From Sphagnum magellanicum (Eukaryota; Streptophyta; Sphagnopsida; Sphagnales; Sphagnaceae), in assembly GCA_021904315.1 (NCBI GenBank), contig CM038920.1, forward strand, positions 1,984,001 through 2,048,000: a stretch of DNA of 64,000 nt, in the 5' to 3' direction. The notes below the pieces were generated by a model. It was not told the origin of the DNA. It ran no database searches and was given only the letters and a program-made list of their open reading frames with translations. How positions within the stretch are numbered: position 1 is the first letter of the stretch; each line of letters opens with the position of its first letter. The position numbers and the translations under genes are program-made. Below, one piece after another: positions 59,507 through 64,000 of this stretch.

Positions 59507-60234
59507 GTCATTTTATTTATTTTTGGTTGACACCAATGGAAAATCCATTGCAGTTAAGAGAATACAGTTCACACAGGGCAAGAGGGTAGAACCTACCCCA
59601 GAGACCCACAAATCAAATCAGTGGAAATCTAATCACGGTGGGTAACACCCACCTTTTTTTACTTCTCTTTGGGGATGGTGGGGGGATGGGTGGGGGGGTG
59701 GTGGTGGGGCAAAGATGCAAGGACATTTTGTTAATTCTCTGATTGGGTTGTGCGAAGTGTTTTCTTTCTGGGCGAATTTTTGCACTTTCTCAACCTGGAG
59801 AATATAATTTCTACACATTCAAAGGATTTTTGTGGAAAAATTAGCCCTCATTCGCCAAATTTCAAAAATAAAAATTTTAAATCATCAGATTTCTACAGCA
59901 GGTTCCAGGCTCCTAGACATAGCCAATAGGTATAGAGAAGGACTCTGAAAGTTTTCTGTGTTTTGATGCATACTCCAAACTTGGCTGAATCTTCTTGTGG
60001 ATGATTGCCAGTTCAATTACATCACAAACCTGCCAAAAAAAAAAAAAAACCTGGTTGTGTGAGGGGTGAGAGCCACCTGCAAGCTTATTAGCTACTTATG
60101 ATTTTCTTACAGGGTCTACCCAGTCATGAGGGACCTTGGGTGAACCAGCACCACATTGGTAACATGGTTAAAATCCAAAAATCCATTAAAAATATTTCTA
60201 AATATGATAATTATCCCATATGTAAACCCTAGAG

Positions 60235-60330
60235 CAACTCAGGGTATCTGAGTGCAAATCTAACATTTTGGGGGCTTAATATGGCCACTAAGAGGCCTTA
60301 TTCAAAAGGTGAACGTACCAATTACCAATG
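60235..60330 (+). repeat. Diverged single unit of the 110-bp repeat
   Basis: CTCAGGGTATCTGAGTGCAA, then ATCTAACATTTTGGGGG, TTAATATGGCCACTAAGAGG and CCTTATTCAAAAGGTGAA follow the same order as the tandem units at 38915-39290. A TGGTGTTCACCC-like flank (TGGGTGAACCAGCACC) occurs near both. Confidence 0.7.
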
Positions 60331-61180
60331 GGAGTGTTGGCCATTCACCCAGGGGGGCAGAGGGAGAACATTTGATCCATAAGAATGTTATTTAATATAC
60401 TAAGTTCCCATTCCAGATTTCACACGTCTTCCAAAATTTAGGCAGGTTAAAATTTCAAAATAAGTACTGATATGGCTATGCCGCTGCCCCAAGGGTGAAA
60501 ATTAGTTTCTAGTGTCAAAAAACACTCAAAATTAAATATCTCCCTCACTCTAGGTCTAAAAACTAGGAAATCAGCTCCAAGAAATCCCACTCCTCAACTC
60601 ATTTCCAACACTGCCAAATGCTCCACCCAATTTCATTGAAATTTTTTAATTTTCATTTTGTTGAATTTTTCTTTCTAAATTAGTTCCACAACTCTTGGAC
60701 CATAGGCCTAGACTCTACCAAACCATCTTAGTGCACCCCTACTCATCAAAGGATGTCTAAAGATTACCAAGATGATGAGACCCTGCCAAACTTTATAAAG
60801 CCAAAGCACCCAACAGAGGGGTTACCAAGAGCATAGGTTACCAAAGAGCATGGTGAGTGGCGCCACAGTTTGGGAGATCTCCATGTGACAAACAAAATTA
60901 TACAATGCAGTCAAACTACCCCAACTTAGGCCAATAGGTACGTGTGGAGTCAAATATTTAACTTGACCTCAGTGGTGACCCTGATATAGTCATACAAAAT
61001 TTGAGGCATTTACTTTGTACACTGGTACCGGTCCAGATGGTTCCCCCAAAGCCCATTAGTGTAAGGGGGGGCAATTGCCTGTCATAGCATATAGCCTATA
61101 GGTAACTCTAAAATATTGAAGGGGCCTGTTCAATGTAATAGGTGACAATAAATTAAAGAACTTCATAGCCACATGCAATA

Positions 61181-61223
61181 TTGGGGGAGGGGGAGGGGGA
61201 GGGGGAGGGGGGGGGGGGGGGGG
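61181..61223 (+). repeat. (GGGGGA)n and poly-G tract
   Basis: Several GGGGGA units end in a run of about 17 G. Such tracts can form G-quadruplexes and are prone to length change. The Gly/Glu-rich frame at 61181-61372 is a product of this repeat. Confidence 0.85.
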
Positions 61224-61225
61224 CA

Positions 61226-61430
61226 GAGGGGGGCTACAATAGTGAATTGCCCCCCTCCCCAGTCCTTATGAACTCTCCATCTTATAAAAGCTGCAATATG
61301 CGGTTGAGGGGGAGGGGGCGGGGGCAGAGGGGGGCTACAATAGTGAATTGCCCCCCCTCCCAGTCCTTATGAACTCTCCACCTTATAAAAGCTGCAGTTG
61401 GGCCTGTGACTACTCATTTGCTTATATTAC
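61226..61430 (+). promoter_or_regulatory. Duplicated promoter of the small ORF, copy 2
   Basis: A 101-bp unit is repeated (CTACAATAG at 61234 and 61335). Each unit has a G-tract/C-tract inverted repeat (GAGGGGGGC, 14-nt loop, GCCCCCCTC in the first) followed about 25-30 bases on by a TATA box (61283-61289 and 61384-61390). The equivalent single unit in copy 1 lies at 57275-57352. The hairpin and TATA box are thus kept in all three copies. Confidence 0.6.
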
Positions 61431-61580
61431 TCCTCGATCCTCAAGGGATTCCATCACTTCGTTGAGCCTCAAGAGCCTAGCAGCCCCGGGCTCTTATGAA
61501 GTCTGAGAGTGGAAGAAGACAGTGAAAAAGAAATTTGAGCAAAGTTAGCTGCCATTTGAATTTACAAGTCAACAAAAGCC

Positions 61581-61893
61581 ATGGAAGAGAGTGGGATTAG
61601 GCGATTGGTGCTAGATGATTGGTGCTAGATGCCATTGCAAATGTGACAGTTGCAACATGCACAAGTGGTGGATTGCAGACGCCATTAGACTTTGTGACAA
61701 TAATAAAGGTGGGGATTGGACTGGTAACCATCATCGTCTCTGTCTATGTGTTATACCGGAACTTGCGATGGATGCCCCCACAACAAATCGGCCTCCTATA
61801 CAGCAAGATGGTAACACACTTCACCTTCTTTAATGTATCTATCATATTATGTTCTTTTCTTCACTTCATCTACCATGATTGTTGTTGGGGCTA
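61581..61893 (+). pseudogene. Duplicate of the small ORF, broken by a 14-bp duplication
   Basis: The ATG and first 12 codons (MEESGIRRLVLD) match the ORF at 57537. The sequence GATTGGTGCTAGAT then occurs twice in a row (61603-61616 and 61617-61630). This shifts the frame and creates a TAG at 61626-61628, leaving 15 codons. Past the duplication the original frame resumes as AIANVTVATCTSGGLQTPLD and VGIGLVTIIVSVYVLY. A 4-bp deletion then changes the C-terminal frame relative to copy 1. It could initiate at a later codon, but no good ATG is present in that frame. Confidence 0.7.
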
Positions 61894-62473
61894 GGTAATA
61901 GCAGGATGTAAGATTGTCCAAGGATTAGGTGGGTCTTACCTGTTTGTATGGCAATTGAAGCTCTAATGAGCATGTTGGACATCTTTGCTTTTTTGAGATT
62001 TCATCTAAACAAAGAGGAATGCATGTTTTTATGGGTTTCCAAAAGGCCTATGTTTTTTTTTGGTTCTAGATAGACATGGATAATAACAACCTTTTCAGGC
62101 AAATATCTCCCTAGAACCCTGTCGCCAGGGGAAAAAGTTATAGATTTATGTAATGTACTCTAATCATTAAATTAAACTTATAATTATTACTCTTATGGTT
62201 CACTTTTTAAATGTGAGAATGATCATGATGGTAAAGGAGAGGGAGGTTTATCAATTTAATAATATTTTTATAGATTTAATTTTTTTAATTATGAAATGTA
62301 TTCTAATAATTAATTAATCTCCAAAAAGAGGTAAGACTAATGGTAAATAAGGCAAGGTTTATAATTAGTTTCATAATCATTTGTATAACTATAAATTTTT
62401 AAATTTTTGAGAAAATGTACTCTAATATTTAAATAAAATTTTAAATTTAAATATCAAGCTTCACTTTAAAATG

Positions 62474-62587
62474 GAAGATTTCAAAAGGTCTGTGAGGAAG
62501 AGGTAAAGATAATGGTAAATGAGGTGAATTGAAGATTTCAAAAGGTCTGTGAGGAAGAGGTAAAGATAATGGTAAATGAGGTGAATT
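62474..62587 (+). repeat. Perfect 57-bp tandem duplication
   Basis: The segment beginning GAAGATTTCAAAAGGTCTGT and ending GAGGTGAATT occurs twice without a mismatch (62474-62530 and 62531-62587). It is absent as a pair from the first duplicated block and must be recent. Confidence 0.95.
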
Positions 62588-62937
62588 GAAAAAGTATTTG
62601 AACAATAATTATAAAGGTTTTGCCTTTTCCCCAGGTGGGTAAGGGAGAGGAGTGAGGTAGCAAAACTTGGAAGAGGTATTTATTTTAACAAATGGCATAG
62701 ACATATACATACATGATTACAAGAACTATGTGGTGAATGGCTTGAAGCCATAGACTCGAGATAATTCTAGAAAAAAGAGGCCAACTTTGTTACACAAGTT
62801 ACATAGATATGGGTGTATGATGACTAGGTTAATAAATTATGAGATATGGTAATGGGTGTTGATATGTGTTCATTTATGAAAGCTCATAAGGCTAGATCAT
62901 GGAATAATTTGAACCTTATTTGATTTTGGTTTTCAGC

Positions 62938-63127
62938 CAGTCCGAATGCACCAGATTTGGAGATTGGCAGACCCCCATTGGGATACGGAGAAAGCAGTAA
63001 TGCATCACAGGATGGTACTATAACTGTTCCTGAGGCTTTAAGCACAACACCTCGTATCCTCCAGGAGGTGCTTGCAAGCGGCTTGCAGGCACTTGAAATC
63101 GCATCTCGACTTACAGTTTCTGGCTGA
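62938..63127 (+). other. Candidate terminal exon, unknown gene
   Basis: After a good acceptor (GATTTTGGTTTTCAG) the plus frame is open and gene-like: SPNAPDLEIGRPPLGYGESS, then ITVPEALSTTPRILQEV and LQALEIASRLTVSG before a TGA. I recognise no family and see no upstream exon on this strand within the window. It could be an orphaned or captured exon. Confidence 0.3.
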
Positions 63128-63469
63128 CACAACAAACTCTTGTCCATACTATTAGGGTGGGGCGGGAGAAGTATAAAGAGTTTTGGAGTTTTAGTTGCGA
63201 TAATAGACCAGGATACAACAATAATGTATTGAACTTGAATCTAAGTTGATGTTTGGGCTTTCAAGGTCTAACTTGGACGGGTCTTCGGGATTCAAACTTC
63301 ATTATCACCAATATTATTTCAATATGAGGACTGTGACATTGAGAGGATGAAATTGTCAAGGGTTTTTTTTGTATCAATAAAGCTATCCATAACGTCAGGC
63401 GATTAGCGAGCGAGAATGGCCGGTTTCGGCATAATAGGGCACCAAATGTATAACTTGGAATGAAATTTT
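63128..63469. other. Intergenic DNA between two candidate exons
   Basis: No feature is supported here. A minus frame at 63261-63473 has no motif. Confidence 0.4.
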
Positions 63470-63700
63470 TCAAAACGAAATAACTGGGAGTCTGGGACCC
63501 AAACTAATTTTTCCACCAATTTTGGTGGTAAACTGAGTTTCATCCCCTCTTTCCTTTTTCCTGAGCGCCTCCAATGCTGCTACATATGTTTTCAGTCCTA
63601 CCTCTACAAGTACAATAATTACTCTCGAACCTTGTGCATTGAATGCTAAGGAGATTTCATAAAATTTCATTACTTTGCGGATACCACTGAAAGAGGGGAT
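63470..63700 (-). other. Candidate exon on the minus strand, unknown gene
   Basis: Following a pyrimidine-rich acceptor (CCCTCTTTCAG, minus strand) the frame reads GIRKVMKFYEISLAFNAQGS, then VIIVLVEVGLKTYVAALEAL, and ends LGPRLPVISF before a stop. The composition is protein-like, but I cannot name a family. Any upstream exons would lie above 63772 or outside the window. Confidence 0.3.
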
Positions 63701-64000
63701 AGGGTGTGAAAGACAAGGTGACTTTACAGAAACTTTAATGTATGCAAAATGAATGATGGTATTAGTTGACAAGGTGCATGGGAATCAACCATGAAGCATG
63801 ATAATGTATTGAACTTGAGTCTAAGTTGATGTGAAATCTTGCGGGAACTTGAGAGGAAAACTTGGTTTATATATTGGAGTATTCTTGAAGTACAGCAAAG
63901 TGGGCTACTAGGAGAGAAGTCAGGTTCAAAACAGTGCACATGGAAAAAAACAGGGGACCAAGCTACTTTTCTAACCTGAATCAGTTGAGTTTTACCTGCC

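Larger units (their letters stand above)
59009..62673. repeat. Tandem segmental duplication, copy 2
   Basis: Partner of 55331-58480, about 500 bp longer. Extra length comes from a diverged 110-bp-repeat unit near 60240, a 101-bp promoter duplication at 61.2-61.4 kb, and a perfect 57-bp tandem duplication at 62474-62587. Confidence 0.85.

Noticed and set aside
61181-61372. Gly/Glu-rich 63-codon frame
   Set aside because: Translation of the (GGGGGA)n and poly-G tract.
1-64000. tRNA, rRNA, CRISPR arrays, organelle-derived or prokaryotic features
   Set aside because: No cloverleaf, conserved rRNA core or spaced identical repeats were seen. The genes have spliceosomal introns, and CRISPR is not expected in a plant nuclear genome.

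Overview
This is a window of plant nuclear DNA. The green-plant signs are a type-II pectin methylesterase pro-enzyme with a pectinesterase-inhibitor region, an AP2/ERF-domain gene, a decayed UVR8 photoreceptor paralogue, a plant-type IF1-like mitochondrial protein, and GT-AG introns. The DNA is AT-rich, gene-poor and full of old transposon debris. I cannot name the species; a large-genome land plant is the safest reading.

Layout. 1-19 kb is AT-rich with no convincing gene. It holds a solo LTR with a 5-bp target duplication (6509-7329), a 44-bp minisatellite ending in an inverted unit (11.6-11.9 kb), a palindrome of plant telomere repeats (12.42 kb), an LTR/primer-binding-site remnant (14.0-14.4 kb) and a 1.56-kb element with long inverted arms (16.9-18.5 kb). 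19-23.4 kb is a gene island with a three-exon IF1-like gene on the minus strand and a UVR8-like pseudogene on the plus strand, separated by a telobox-bearing intergenic region. 23.6-38 kb is again AT-rich, with simple and degenerate satellites, a LINE relic and a PIF/Harbinger relic (Myb/SANT-like ORF plus transposase). 38-42 kb holds an unrecognised coding-like fragment, a 110-bp tandem repeat and a two-exon pectin methylesterase. 42-51.5 kb holds diverged repeats, a tRNA-derived SINE and a Helitron 5' end joined to a broken helicase.

51.6-62.7 kb is the most interesting part. A five-exon AP2/ERF gene (minus strand, phase-consistent splicing, 789 predicted residues) carries an internal exon-intron-exon duplication. 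Its 5' leader lies at the edge of a 3.2-3.7 kb block that is duplicated in tandem (55.33-58.48 and 59.01-62.67 kb). Each block carries a small predicted one-helix protein gene with a TATA box behind a G-tract/C-tract hairpin. In the second block that promoter segment is itself duplicated, the ORF is broken by a 14-bp tandem duplication, and the leader splice donor is lost. Two weak candidate exons sit near the right edge.

No operon-like co-operation is expected in such a genome. The pectin methylesterase acts in the cell wall, the IF1-like protein in mitochondria, and the AP2 protein presumably in the nucleus. All exon models rest on reading splice signals, reading frame and family motifs by eye.
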